A stretch of DNA of 20,507 nucleotides from JBBRHH01 sp038222915 (GTDB lineage: Bacteria; Planctomycetota; Phycisphaerae; Tepidisphaerales; Tepidisphaeraceae): the NCBI GenBank assembly GCA_038222915.1, contig JBBRHH010000035.1, forward strand, positions 1 through 20,507, written 5' to 3'. Below are positions 13,915 to 20,507 of this stretch, in pieces. Position 1 is the stretch's first letter; every line of letters begins with the position of its first letter. The notes beneath the pieces are model-generated. The model was not told the DNA's origin, searched no databases, and saw nothing but the letters and a program-made list of their open reading frames with translations. The position numbers were made by a program, and so were the translations under genes.

Positions 13915-15774
13915 ATGTCGCGATTATTTCAACGCTCAATCCTCAGGTTGCATCGCAATGACTCGGGAAATATCGGCATACTTCTGCTTCTGACGATCTG
14001 GGCGCTGGTGGCGATGATCGGTATGGTCTGGAACGCGGCGGAATTTGCCACGCGCAAACAGCATGCGCAATTGGCGGTCGACTCGTCGGCACACAGTGCC
14101 ATCGAGTGGAGCAGCCGGACGACAAACCTGATCTCCGCATCAAACATGCTGATCGGCGAAAACGCGTCGGCCGAATCCATCCTGCGCGCCATCCCCCCGA
14201 CGATCAACGGATTAACGTCCCGGTTGAACCGTGAAATTCAGGACATCAACCGCCTGCTTGGGCAATCGCAGCAAACGCAGACGCAGAATCAGAACAACCC
14301 AAACCCAATCGATCCGGGGGCGGAAGCCAGGCTCAGCCTGTTACTTCGCGTGCTGCCGCAGTTATTGGCGGAGCTCAAGACCGAGCAGGCGCTGGCGCAA
14401 CCATTCATCCTGACCGGTTCGGCCGGGCTGTCCATCACGCCGGCGACGGAGCTCGCGCGACGCCGCGGGGAAATTTTTGAATATCAGCAGGAGATCGTCG
14501 CCCTGACGCCCGGCGTGATCGAGGAGCAGCGGGCCCCGCTCGAGAAGTTTTACAAATGCGACCTTACGTTCGCGAATCCGGGGGATGTGAACGCGGTGAG
14601 CGGCCAAAGCGATCGGTTTTCGCCGCCGGTCAAGGAGGTCAATCAGGTCAACGTCGAAGGCGTGCAGATGCCGGGGACAGCCATTCCAGATCCGGACGAC
14701 GGCGATGTCTGGGTGAACGGCGGAACATGGGGATGGATCAACGATCCTCCGCTGCGCCGCTTTCTGGTTGACCGCACGTGGCGAGACCAGAAAGGTCTCG
14801 AAGCTTTGCTGAAGCCGGTGGATGACGAGCGGCGGGAATTTTCGCAATGGGTCGAGCAGTTGTTGAGAATCCCGCCCAATGCGTGGGGACCGAGCACCGA
14901 CCCGACGATTATTCAGGCCATCACGAACGGCTTCAATTCAGCCGCCGACCAGGTTCGTCGTATGCACCTGGTTGAACCGTTTGCGATTGATCTCTGGCAT
15001 AACAGTGTGTGGTCCGCGCTTGATGCAATGCTCCGTGAACTCGGCAACACACCTCAGATCGCCTTCGTCACATATGACCGTTATCCCGTGCCCGAATGGG
15101 CCAAGGCCGGCATGTATCAGGACGCCTACAACTACGTCTACAACGACGTGTACGGGCGAAATCATAACCGCCTGTGGTGGCGGCGCTATCACGAGGTCCT
15201 GAATCAATTGCTCAAACAAAAAGTGCCGCAGGGGCAGGCGGTGCCGCAGGCACGCGCCAAGGCGGATGAATTTGCAACGCGGATCGCAACCGCCGGGGCC
15301 ATTATTATCGCCACCGATGCGGCTACGCAGTGGATCAACCGCACCTGGCCCTATGAAATGGAGCCGCCGCAGTCGCCGATGCCGCCGGCGGTAGGTCCAA
15401 AGAAGGAAGACCGCATCCAATATCTCACGCTCGTCGGGGCGGCAAAAACAACCGACGATACCAAAGTCCGCATCACGCTTCCGCGTTTGTTCAACGCCGC
15501 GCCGGACAAACCGATGGTGGTCTTCGCGCAGGCGGAAAATTTCAACTGGATGGAGTTTAACGGCAGCTACGGCGCAGGCGATCGCTACGACCGGCACGAT
15601 CCGCCGGCACCCTGGCGCGTGTCAACCATCGGCGGTTGGAACTGGCAATCGCGGCTTTCATTGTCCGATGCAATCGGACCTGCGCTGGAAAACAATCCGC
15701 AGCTCCGATCTTTCTTTGATGATGCAGGTGTGAGATATGATCCGGAGGTCATCGATGAGATCACGTTGCACTAA
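13915..15774 (+). CDS. TadG-like large pilus-associated membrane protein
   Basis: This 619-residue protein carries a TadG-like N-terminus: a basic leader containing LRLHRNDSG, then NIGILLLLTIWALVAMIGMV as the membrane helix (about 20-40), then NAAEFATRKQHAQLAVDSSA. It has no glutamate at +5. The outer region of about 575 residues includes a Gln/Asn-rich stretch (LLGQSQQTQTQNQNNPNP, about 118-135) and a Trp- and Tyr-rich C-terminal half. No von Willebrand A motif (DxSxS) is visible, unlike many TadG proteins. I chose ATG 13915 because AGG (13906-13908) is correctly spaced; ATG 13909 lies directly on the ribosome site. The next gene overlaps the end by 20 bases. It probably sits at or outside the inner membrane near the pilus base. 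Confidence 0.72.
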   Translation: MSRLFQRSILRLHRNDSGNIGILLLLTIWALVAMIGMVWNAAEFATRKQHAQLAVDSSAHSAIEWSSRTTNLISASNMLIGENASAESILRAIPPTINGLTSRLNREIQDINRLLGQSQQTQTQNQNNPNPIDPGAEARLSLLLRVLPQLLAELKTEQALAQPFILTGSAGLSITPATELARRRGEIFEYQQEIVALTPGVIEEQRAPLEKFYKCDLTFANPGDVNAVSGQSDRFSPPVKEVNQVNVEGVQMPGTAIPDPDDGDVWVNGGTWGWINDPPLRRFLVDRTWRDQKGLEALLKPVDDERREFSQWVEQLLRIPPNAWGPSTDPTIIQAITNGFNSAADQVRRMHLVEPFAIDLWHNSVWSALDAMLRELGNTPQIAFVTYDRYPVPEWAKAGMYQDAYNYVYNDVYGRNHNRLWWRRYHEVLNQLLKQKVPQGQAVPQARAKADEFATRIATAGAIIIATDAATQWINRTWPYEMEPPQSPMPPAVGPKKEDRIQYLTLVGAAKTTDDTKVRITLPRLFNAAPDKPMVVFAQAENFNWMEFNGSYGAGDRYDRHDPPAPWRVSTIGGWNWQSRLSLSDAIGPALENNPQLRSFFDDAGVRYDPEVIDEITLH

Positions 15775-16264
15775 CCCGACATCAAGGATCCTGCGGCGGC
15801 GTCGCGGCACCGCCGAGATCGAATTGCTGGTCTGCGCGATGGTGATGATCAGCATGCTGTTCCTCATCAAAAGCTCCCTGACGATTGCTCTGGCGCGCGT
15901 CAATACAACGACAACTGCGGGAACGCTCGCCTTCAACGATGCGATTCTCGCTCCTGACCCGCGCTTTGCGGACGATCAGGAAATGCAGCCCATTGATGGT
16001 GTGGGTGTGGTCCGCGCCGGCCTGCCCAACAGGATGCACGTGCCACGGATAGTTGACCCGATCTACAACGTGGCGACAACGCCGCCTGTCCACATGATGG
16101 ATTTGAAGACAACCGCTGCCGTTCTTGGTCCGCCGTGGCTCTTCTCAGCCTATCCCGTGCCGGCTGATCAACAGGCCACCCGGCAGTGGTTCCTGGATTA
16201 CGTGGATGAATCCCACAGCGAGCTGATCTCCCCGCTGCTCCTCGCCCCGGCCTGGAATCCCTAA
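15755..16264 (+). CDS. TadE-like pseudopilin with canonical processing site
   Basis: This 169-residue protein has a strongly basic leader (RILRRRRG), with G18 followed by TAEIEL, giving glutamate at +5. A hydrophobic helix follows (LLVCAMVMISMLFLIKSSL). The remainder, predicted outside the membrane, matches no domain I know. I chose ATG 15755 because GGAGG at 15744-15748 is six bases upstream; ATG 15737 lies before that site and would add six residues. It begins 20 bases inside the TadG-like gene. This is the last gene of the plus-strand run, and its stop overlaps the stop of the DUF1501 gene on the other strand, with no terminator between. Confidence 0.76.
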   Translation: MRSRCTNPTSRILRRRRGTAEIELLVCAMVMISMLFLIKSSLTIALARVNTTTTAGTLAFNDAILAPDPRFADDQEMQPIDGVGVVRAGLPNRMHVPRIVDPIYNVATTPPVHMMDLKTTAAVLGPPWLFSAYPVPADQQATRQWFLDYVDESHSELISPLLLAPAWNP

Positions 16265-17706
16265 GCCAATACGGCCTTCACCACGCTGCCTTCCACGTCC
16301 GTCAGCCGGAAGCGCCGACCCTGGAATTTGTAGATCAACTTTTCATGGTCGACCCCCAAGAGCTGCAGGATCGTCGCCTGGAAGTCGTGCACCGCGACCG
16401 GGTTTTCCACCGCGTTATGGCCGAATTCGTCCGATGCGCCATATGTCATCCCTGGCTTGATCCCGCCACCGGCCATCCACACAGTGAAGGCGTACGGATG
16501 ATGATCGCGGCCCCACTGATTCACATCCTTGATGTCCCCCTGCAGGAAAGGTGTTCGACCAAACTCGCCGCCCCAGATCACCAATGTATCGTCGAGCATC
16601 CCGCGCTGCTTCAGATCCTTCACGAGCGCGGCTGACGGCTGATCCGTGTCCGTGCATTGAATCTTCAACTGCGTGTTGAGATTGCGATGCTGGTCCCATC
16701 CCGCGTGCATCAACTGCACAAAGCGAACGCCGCGCTCCGCAAGCCGGCGGGCCATGATGCAGTTGTACGCAAACGAACCCTGCCGCTTTACATCCGGGCC
16801 ATACATGTCGAGCACGCTCTGCGGCTCATTCGAAAAATCCGTAAGCCCCGGGACTGAGGTCTGCATCCGGTATGCCATCTCATACTGTGCGATGCGCGTC
16901 GCGATCTCCGGATCGCCAAACTCCTGAAGCTTGAGCTCATTGAGCTGTGCGACATCGTCGAGAATTCCGCGCCGCACTTCGCGGCTCATCCCGTCCGGGT
17001 TGGAAAGGTAAAGCACCGGATCGCCCGATCCTCGAAACTTCACGCCCTGGTATTTGGACGGAAGAAATCCGCTGCCCCAGTAAAAGTCATAGAAAATCTG
17101 ACCGCACGACGCTTCCTTGTCGCGGCTGGTCATCACGACAAAGCCGGGAAGTTCCTGTGTGTCGGAGCCAAGGCCGTAAGTAAGCCACGCCCCCATGCTC
17201 GGCCGGCCGGGAAGCTCCGAACCGGTCAGAAAATAATTGATCGCAGGCGCGTGATTCACCGCCCCGGTGTGCATTGATTTGATAAAGCAAAGATCATCCG
17301 CGATCGCCCCGGTGTGCGACATGAAATCGCTGACCCACGCGCCGCTCTGGCCATGCTGTTCAAAGTGGCTGATTTCCGAGAGCACCGGCCGAGCTTTCTG
17401 GCCGCTGGTCATTGTCGAGAATCGCTTTCCCGCCTGAATCTCCGGGGGGATTTCCCGGCCGTGCCACTGCTTGAGTTTCGGCTTGTAGTCGAACAGATCG
17501 ACGTGCGACGGCGCACCGTTCTGAAATAGATAAATCACCCGCTTCGCTTTGGCGGGAAACGGCGGCGAAGTCGATTGCGTGGTTGGTGCGCCAAGCGCTT
17601 TGTCCCCAAGGATCGAAGCCAGCGCGGCGATTCCAATGCCCGAAGCCGCGCGGCCAAAGAGCGCCCGGCGGGTGATGTGTCGGCGGTTGTCGAGCAGGGG
17701 GTCCAT
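16261..17706 (-). CDS. Tat-exported DUF1501 protein
   Basis: This protein of about 481 residues belongs to the DUF1501 family, distantly related to sulfatases/alkaline phosphatases and abundant in planctomycetes. The N-terminus carries a twin-arginine signal (ITRRALFGRAASGIGIAALA). Family motifs include FLFQNGAPSHVDLFDYKP-like sequence early (here YLFQNGAPSHVDLFDYKPKL) and, near the end, GGEFGRTPF, GRDHHP and GASDEFG. ATG 17706 is preferred; a GTG at 17712 would overlap the upstream stop by four bases (GTGA) and is a real alternative. Its partner is the PSD1 protein encoded directly upstream. The biochemical role of such pairs is not established; extracytoplasmic polymer degradation or uptake is often suggested. 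Confidence 0.9.
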   Translation of the reverse strand: MDPLLDNRRHITRRALFGRAASGIGIAALASILGDKALGAPTTQSTSPPFPAKAKRVIYLFQNGAPSHVDLFDYKPKLKQWHGREIPPEIQAGKRFSTMTSGQKARPVLSEISHFEQHGQSGAWVSDFMSHTGAIADDLCFIKSMHTGAVNHAPAINYFLTGSELPGRPSMGAWLTYGLGSDTQELPGFVVMTSRDKEASCGQIFYDFYWGSGFLPSKYQGVKFRGSGDPVLYLSNPDGMSREVRRGILDDVAQLNELKLQEFGDPEIATRIAQYEMAYRMQTSVPGLTDFSNEPQSVLDMYGPDVKRQGSFAYNCIMARRLAERGVRFVQLMHAGWDQHRNLNTQLKIQCTDTDQPSAALVKDLKQRGMLDDTLVIWGGEFGRTPFLQGDIKDVNQWGRDHHPYAFTVWMAGGGIKPGMTYGASDEFGHNAVENPVAVHDFQATILQLLGVDHEKLIYKFQGRRFRLTDVEGSVVKAVLA

Positions 17707-17708
17707 GT

Positions 17709-20222
17709 TCACTCTTTCGTAACAGCCTCATCAAGATTCAATATCGCCAAGCACAGCCCGGTGTACGCCGCGTGCTGCGCCGGATCCAGTTGCTCATCGC
17801 GCTTTGACTCGCCCACCGCGAGCAGCTTCAGTGCCGCTGGCTTGTCCTTCGTATATTGCGATTCCAGCCGATTCAACGATGCAAGCAGGATCGGCTTCTC
17901 CTGCGCTGTCGGCTTTCGCGACAGCACCAGGCGATACGCAAGGTCAATGCGTTGTTCCGGCGAACCCGCTTCCTTCATGATCCGCTGCGCCAGCACCCGC
18001 GCCGCCTCCACAAATGTCGTATCGTTGAGCGTCGTCAGCGCATGCAGCGGCGTATTCGTCCGCGTAGCGCGAACAGTGCACGACTGACGCGACCCTGCAT
18101 CAAAAAACTCCGTCGGCCCGACAATCCGCCTCCAGAACGTATACAGGCTCCGGCGATAGAGAGACTGCCCATGGTCCTGCTGATACCGGATCTGCCCGAA
18201 CGTCGCCTCTTCCCAGACGCCGGGCGGCTGATATGGCTTCACCGACGGCCCGCCCAGTTGGTCGACAAGCAATCCACTCGCGGCCAGCGCCTGGTCGCGA
18301 ATAATAAAGGGCGGCCGGCGATACCGCGGCCCGCGCGCATTCAACCGGTTCTCTGGGTCCAATTCCGTCAACTGCGGATTCATCTTTGAGGATTGACGGT
18401 AAGTCGCGCTCGTCACAATCAGCCTGTGCAGCGCCTTCACGTTCCAGCCGCTTCGAATAAATTCGCTGGCAAGAAAATCGAGCAATTCGGCGTTGGCCGG
18501 TTTCTCCCCTTGAACCCCAAAATCGTCCACGGTCTTTACAAGTCCAACGCCAAAGAACTGCTGCCAGTATCGGTTCACCGTCACTCTTGCCGTAAGCGGG
18601 TGATCCGGAGAAACAAGCCATTTCGCGAGCGCCAGCCGATTGTGCGGCGCATCCGGCGGCAGGGGGGGCAGGGCCGACAGCGTCTCGGCCGTCACCTTTT
18701 CCGTTGGCTTGTCGTAGGCACCCTTCGTCAGGATAAACGCATCACGGGGCTTGGGCATCTCCTCCATCACCATCACGCGCGAAATATTGTTGTTGAACTG
18801 CTGCCGCTGCTCGATTGCCGCCTTGAGCTTGCCAAGCGCCTCGGCGTAGGGAGCCTCTTTGTCTTTGTAATAGTTGACCAATTCGCGAAGCCCATCGGGA
18901 TCGCGCTTTACTGGCGGCCGCTTCAGTTGATTGATAATGTTGCCGGATAACTTCGCGGCCTTGGGAGACTCGGCCGGCATTTGCTTTTCCGAACGCGGGA
19001 AAAGCGTCATCTCCATCTCGGTGATCTGCGCCGCATATTTCTCGATCTCCGCCTGAAGGTCGACCAGTTTCTGCTTCTCCTGCGGCGAATTGAAATCCAC
19101 TACCGGCGGCTGCTGCCCACTTCCGCCGCCCCCGTCGACCGGCGTGTTATTGAAAAATGCAAAGAGCGAGTAGTAATCTTTCTGTGTAATAGGATCGAAT
19201 TTATGGTCGTGGCAGCGCGCACACCCCACCGTCAGCCCAAGCCAGACCGTCGAGAGTGTTTCCGACTGATCCATCACATAATCAACACGATTCTCCGCGG
19301 CGATGCGCCCGCCTTCCCCATTGATCATGTGATTCCGGCAGAATCCCGTCGCGATTTTGTTCTCAATCGTGGCGTTTGGAAGCAGGTCGCCGGCCAGTTG
19401 TTCGATCGTAAACTGGTCGAACGGCATGTTTTTGTTCATCGCATTGATGACCCAGTCACGCCAAGGCCACATCGTCCGAACGCTGTCACCCTGATATCCG
19501 TTGGTGTCGGCGTAGCGTGATGCATCAAGCCACTCCCACACCATACGTTCGCCGTAATGCGGAGATTGCATCAATCGGTCAACCACTTTGTCATACGCAT
19601 CAGGCGAAGTGTCGGCCACGAACGCATCCACTTCCGCCGGCGTAGGCGGCAGGCCGCTCAATTCAAGCGTGATTCGCCGAATGAGTGTCTCCTTCGTCGC
19701 TTCGGGCGAAGGCGACAAATGATTCTGTTCCAGGCGGGCGAGAATAAAATTATCGATTGGATTGCGGCACCAGTTGGCCGTCTTCACGGCAGGGGTGTCA
19801 GGCCGCTTTGGCGGAACCAGCGACCAATGTTGCGCCCACGTTGCTCCCTGGTCGATCCATCGCTTGATCAGTTCAATCTGCCTGGCCGAGAGCTGGTGCC
19901 CTGAATCCGGCGGCGGCATCTGTTCGTCTGGATCGGCCGACGAAATCCGTTTGGCCAGTTCGCTCTGGTCCAAGTGTCCGGCGACGATCGCGAAACCACC
20001 CTTCTTCAGCGTGGCAAACGCGCCCTCCTTCGTATCCAGCCGCAGCTTCGCCTTCCGATGCGCCGCATCCGGGCCATGGCAGGCATAACAGTTGTCGGAA
20101 AGAATCGGCCGGATTTCGCGGTCGAACTGGACAGAAGTGGGGGGTGCGTCGGCGAAAGCCGCAGCCGCCGACATCAGCAGCCCGAATAGTGCAACTGTCA
20201 GCTGGCTGGTTCTGTTGATCAT
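17709..20222 (-). CDS. PSD1-type protein: cytochrome-c-like, DUF1549 and DUF1553 domains
   Basis: This 837-residue secreted protein has an N-terminal signal peptide (about 1-25, TVALFGLLMSAAAAFADA). A planctomycete cytochrome C domain follows, with one haem motif CYACH (45-49) and a possible axial methionine in EQMPPP (about 101-105). DUF1549 spans about 153-360 and contains a second CxxCH, CARCHDHKFDP (334-344). A coiled, charged linker (about 380-490) leads to DUF1553 (about 565-815), recognised by RVTVNRYWQQFFG and TSATYRQSS. Covalent haem binding outside the cytoplasm is expected. This domain order is essentially restricted to Planctomycetes and relatives, and the DUF1501 gene normally follows, as here. 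The ATG at 20222 begins a good signal peptide. Confidence 0.93.
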   Translation of the reverse strand: MINRTSQLTVALFGLLMSAAAAFADAPPTSVQFDREIRPILSDNCYACHGPDAAHRKAKLRLDTKEGAFATLKKGGFAIVAGHLDQSELAKRISSADPDEQMPPPDSGHQLSARQIELIKRWIDQGATWAQHWSLVPPKRPDTPAVKTANWCRNPIDNFILARLEQNHLSPSPEATKETLIRRITLELSGLPPTPAEVDAFVADTSPDAYDKVVDRLMQSPHYGERMVWEWLDASRYADTNGYQGDSVRTMWPWRDWVINAMNKNMPFDQFTIEQLAGDLLPNATIENKIATGFCRNHMINGEGGRIAAENRVDYVMDQSETLSTVWLGLTVGCARCHDHKFDPITQKDYYSLFAFFNNTPVDGGGGSGQQPPVVDFNSPQEKQKLVDLQAEIEKYAAQITEMEMTLFPRSEKQMPAESPKAAKLSGNIINQLKRPPVKRDPDGLRELVNYYKDKEAPYAEALGKLKAAIEQRQQFNNNISRVMVMEEMPKPRDAFILTKGAYDKPTEKVTAETLSALPPLPPDAPHNRLALAKWLVSPDHPLTARVTVNRYWQQFFGVGLVKTVDDFGVQGEKPANAELLDFLASEFIRSGWNVKALHRLIVTSATYRQSSKMNPQLTELDPENRLNARGPRYRRPPFIIRDQALAASGLLVDQLGGPSVKPYQPPGVWEEATFGQIRYQQDHGQSLYRRSLYTFWRRIVGPTEFFDAGSRQSCTVRATRTNTPLHALTTLNDTTFVEAARVLAQRIMKEAGSPEQRIDLAYRLVLSRKPTAQEKPILLASLNRLESQYTKDKPAALKLLAVGESKRDEQLDPAQHAAYTGLCLAILNLDEAVTKE

Positions 20223-20270
20223 GCGGCGATGGTCCGTCTGAGTACTCGGAATCGATGTAGTCTGTTCAAT

Positions 20271-20303
20271 ACTATACGGAGCGGCCGACGATGGGTTTAA
20301 CCC
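20271..20303 (-). promoter_or_regulatory. Candidate promoter and small palindrome upstream of the PSD1 gene
   Basis: On the minus strand, TATAGT (20271-20276) resembles a -10 box (5/6). About 18 bases upstream is TTAAAC, a weak -35 (3/6), which forms part of the palindrome GGGTTTAACCC (20293-20303). The palindrome could be a regulator site overlapping the -35 region. The leader would be about 45 bases. This is suggestive only; the 102-base gap from the gene start to the 5S terminator must contain the operon promoter if read-through is blocked. Confidence 0.35.
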
Positions 20304-20324
20304 GAAGGCAGTGAGATTTGGCGC

Positions 20325-20360
20325 AAAAAAAAGAGCCTTGATCCGTGAGGACCAAGGCTC
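20325..20360 (-). terminator. Intrinsic terminator after the 5S rRNA gene
   Basis: On the minus strand a 12-base-pair stem (GAGCCTTGGTCC with GGATCAAGGCTC, one G-T pair) around the loop TCAC is followed by eight T residues. It begins nine bases after the 5S 3' end and should end the rRNA transcript, insulating the PSD1 operon. Confidence 0.93.
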
Positions 20361-20369
20361 TATTTAAAA

Positions 20370-20478
20370 CGCTGGCAGTGACCTACTTTCCCGCTGAAGC
20401 AGTATCATCGGCTCCGCAGGCTTAACGGCCGTGTTCGGTATGGGAACGGGTGTGACCCTGCGGATATGGCCACCAACG
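20370..20478 (-). rRNA. rrf: 5S ribosomal RNA
   Basis: The reverse complement contains the conserved 5S cores: CACACCCGTTCCCAT, CCGAACACGG, GTTAAGC, AGCCGATGATACTGC, GCGGGAAAGTAGGTCACTGCC. The ends were set by pairing CGTTGGTG at the 5' end with TGCCAGCG at the 3' end (helix I, with G-T pairs), giving 109 bases, a normal size. The window stops 29 bases upstream of the 5' end; a 23S gene beyond the edge is likely but not seen. Confidence 0.95.
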
Positions 20479-20507
20479 AAGGCCGTGGGGGATTTTGAAG
20501 GCCGCCC

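Noticed and set aside
18393..18950. Plus-strand open frames opposite the PSD1 gene (also 17856-18389, 18981-19520).
   Set aside because: The minus strand encodes unmistakable cytochrome-c-like, DUF1549 and DUF1553 domains; the plus frames are shadows rich in arginine and histidine.
1..20507. tRNA genes, CRISPR arrays, transposases or insertion sequences.
   Set aside because: None was recognised on either strand. The only structured RNA gene supported is the 5S rRNA at the right end.

Overview
The window looks like a chromosomal segment of a planctomycete, or a close PVC relative. The main reason is the minus-strand pair of a cytochrome-c-like DUF1549/DUF1553 (PSD1-type) protein and a Tat-exported DUF1501 protein, which is very characteristic of Planctomycetes. 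FHA, Ser/Thr-kinase and GYF_2 domains next to a GAP1/double-GTPase locus fit the same picture. Taxonomy is inferred from gene content only.

Layout, left to right. (1) 1-1300 is an accessory patch. It holds a degenerate copy of the promoter and first codons of the downstream FHA gene (238-316), then a two-gene cassette of a small helical protein and an AbiEii-type nucleotidyltransferase. (2) 1304-3267 is a signalling pair, a membrane-anchored FHA protein and a soluble Ser/Thr kinase with a C-terminal GYF_2 domain. (3) 3341-3826 is a small two-gene unit of unknown function whose first gene appears frameshifted. (4) 3968-10796 is a GTPase-centred module: a zinc-ribbon TRAFAC-like GTPase (DO-GTPase2 type), a GAP1-N2 protein with one membrane segment and a periplasmic coiled coil, and a 995-residue single-pass helical protein. 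(5) 10831-16264 is a partial Tad/Flp pilus cluster: the TadA/CpaF ATPase, two Flp prepilins, a TadV-type prepilin peptidase, and three TadE/TadG-like minor pilins. No TadB/TadC, secretin or RcpC is present. (6) 16261-20222, on the minus strand, is the DUF1501 and PSD1 operon, meeting the pilin genes tail to tail with a 4-base overlap. (7) 20325-20478, on the minus strand, is a 5S rRNA followed by a strong intrinsic terminator.

How the parts may work together. FHA, kinase, GTPase, GAP1 and the 995-residue protein run in one direction with short gaps. Three of them have a cytoplasmic N-terminal domain, one membrane helix and a long outer part. This reads as a phosphorylation- and GTP-controlled membrane complex. 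The Tad ATPase begins only 34 bases after the last gene of that module, so the complex may control, or be built with, the pilus. That link is inference from gene order. The individual domain families are known; their combination in one run is the most interesting aspect of the window.
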